Source: Alphaproteobacteria bacterium | GTDB lineage: Bacteria; Pseudomonadota; Alphaproteobacteria; UBA8366 | Reading direction: 5' to 3' | NCBI GenBank assembly: GCA_018665505.1 | Contig: JABJCS010000374.1 | Location: 1-6,518, forward strand | Length of the DNA stretch: 6,518 bases | Shown: one piece after another, positions 5,895 through 6,518 of the stretch | How positions within the stretch are numbered: the stretch's first letter is position 1 | Layout: every line of letters begins with the position of its first letter | Translations under genes and position numbers: made by a program | The notes under the pieces: generated by a model | The model's database searches: none | What the model saw: only the letters and a program-made list of their open reading frames with translations | What the model was told of the DNA's origin: nothing

Positions 5895-6518
5895 TTACGC
5901 GTCCACCGCCTCGCTCCATTCGGGATCACTGTGTTTTTCCCAATAGAGCGCCGTCAGACGCTGCGTCACCGGGCCCGGCAATCCGTCGCCAACCGATTTT
6001 CCATCCAACCGCGTCACCGGCATGATGCCGCCCGCCGTCGATGTGATAAAAACTTCTTCCGCGCCCCGTATCGCATCGACCGTCAGTGTGCCCAATGTCG
6101 CATCGACATTGAGTTCACGGCAAAGCTCCAACGTCGTCGCCCGCGTGATACCTTCGAGAACCCCGCTCTTCGGTGTCACCGCCTTGCCGTCCTTCACCGC
6201 AAAGAGATTGAAGCCCGGCCCTTCTGAGATATTGCCATCTAAATCGACCAACATCACGTTCTCCGCCTCTTGTTCGTAGGCGCCATAGAGGCCGGCGACG
6301 AAATCCAGCCAATGATAGTTTTTCACCGTAGGGTCGACCGATTGCGGCGGGATGCGCGGAATATCACTAATTGATATATTCAGTCCCCTCGCCCGCTGTT
6401 CCTCGTTCGCGACCCAACCGAACGGGATGGCAAAGGCGATAAAGGTGTTGACCGCGTCCCGGGGGTCGCGGCTGAAGGTTGGAGAGACACCGCGGGTACA
6501 AATCATTTCCACATAGGC
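5895..6518 (-). CDS. Class IV PLP-dependent aminotransferase, N-terminus beyond the window
   Basis: The last 207 residues of a fold-type IV pyridoxal-phosphate enzyme are visible; the frame is open to the right edge and the true start lies outside. The group includes branched-chain aminotransferase, D-amino acid aminotransferase, (R)-amine transaminases and aminodeoxychorismate lyase. Seen: AYVEMICTRG at the visible start; VKNYHW with the lysine that should bind PLP (codon 6321-6323); ISEGPGFNLFAV, whose Glu lies 33 residues after that lysine and matches the residue that contacts the pyridine nitrogen; GVLEGITRATTLEL; and TSTAGGIMPV, a phosphate/substrate loop. The stop is TAA at 5895-5897. 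The style (ICTRG, IAFAIPFGW, EGPGFN) resembles the branched-chain/(R)-amine transaminase branch rather than the lyase. The substrate-selecting N-terminal residues are missing, so the donor and keto acid or ketone cannot be named. Confidence 0.9.
   Translation of the reverse strand, partial: AYVEMICTRGVSPTFSRDPRDAVNTFIAFAIPFGWVANEEQRARGLNISISDIPRIPPQSVDPTVKNYHWLDFVAGLYGAYEQEAENVMLVDLDGNISEGPGFNLFAVKDGKAVTPKSGVLEGITRATTLELCRELNVDATLGTLTVDAIRGAEEVFITSTAGGIMPVTRLDGKSVGDGLPGPVTQRLTALYWEKHSDPEWSEAVDA

Noticed and set aside
5551..5946. Plus-strand open frame of 131 codons across the monooxygenase start
   Set aside because: It is antisense to the Rossmann and Baeyer-Villiger signatures and overlaps the aminotransferase end; no recognisable protein.

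Overview
The window reads as a chromosomal stretch of a Gram-negative, probably alphaproteobacterial and possibly marine, heterotroph. GC content is moderate (hand counts of about 55-63% in sample stretches of the CoA-transferase gene). The acyl-CoA ligase tail carries the SGGENISS / PKTATGK signature common in alphaproteobacterial acyl-CoA synthetases. These are inferences from protein style; no taxonomic marker is present.

Layout from left to right: (1) the 3' end of a plus-strand acyl-CoA synthetase (to 427). (2) A minus-strand GNAT acetyltransferase gene (503-1042). It is intact at both ends but interrupted by one in-frame TAA at codon 110, so only a 109-residue product would be made without readthrough. 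(3) A large minus-strand two-domain family III CoA-transferase (1120-3720, 866 aa). (4) A short divergent control region (3721-3935) with a near-consensus FNR/FixK-type palindrome placed 41.5 bp before a predicted start site. (5) A 78-residue plus-strand protein with one C-terminal membrane helix (3936-4172). (6) A minus-strand flavin monooxygenase with both Baeyer-Villiger signatures (4183-5817). (7) The 3' two thirds or so of a minus-strand class IV PLP aminotransferase, running off the right edge (5895-6518).

The large genes suggest catabolism of organic acids or ketones. An aminotransferase could supply or remove keto groups, a Baeyer-Villiger monooxygenase would turn ketones into esters or lactones, and CoA-transferase and CoA-ligase would activate the acids. 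The aminotransferase and monooxygenase are co-directional with a 77-base gap and may be co-transcribed. The CoA-transferase has its own upstream region because the small plus-strand gene sits between it and the monooxygenase. No substrate can be assigned from sequence alone.

The points most worth a second look are the one-codon disruption of the GNAT gene, the well-positioned FNR-type promoter in front of an unrecognised small membrane protein, and the asymmetric active sites of the tandem CoA-transferase: the usual aspartate is kept in domain 1 and replaced by glycine in domain 2. I saw no CRISPR array, tRNA, rRNA, insertion sequence or phage gene.
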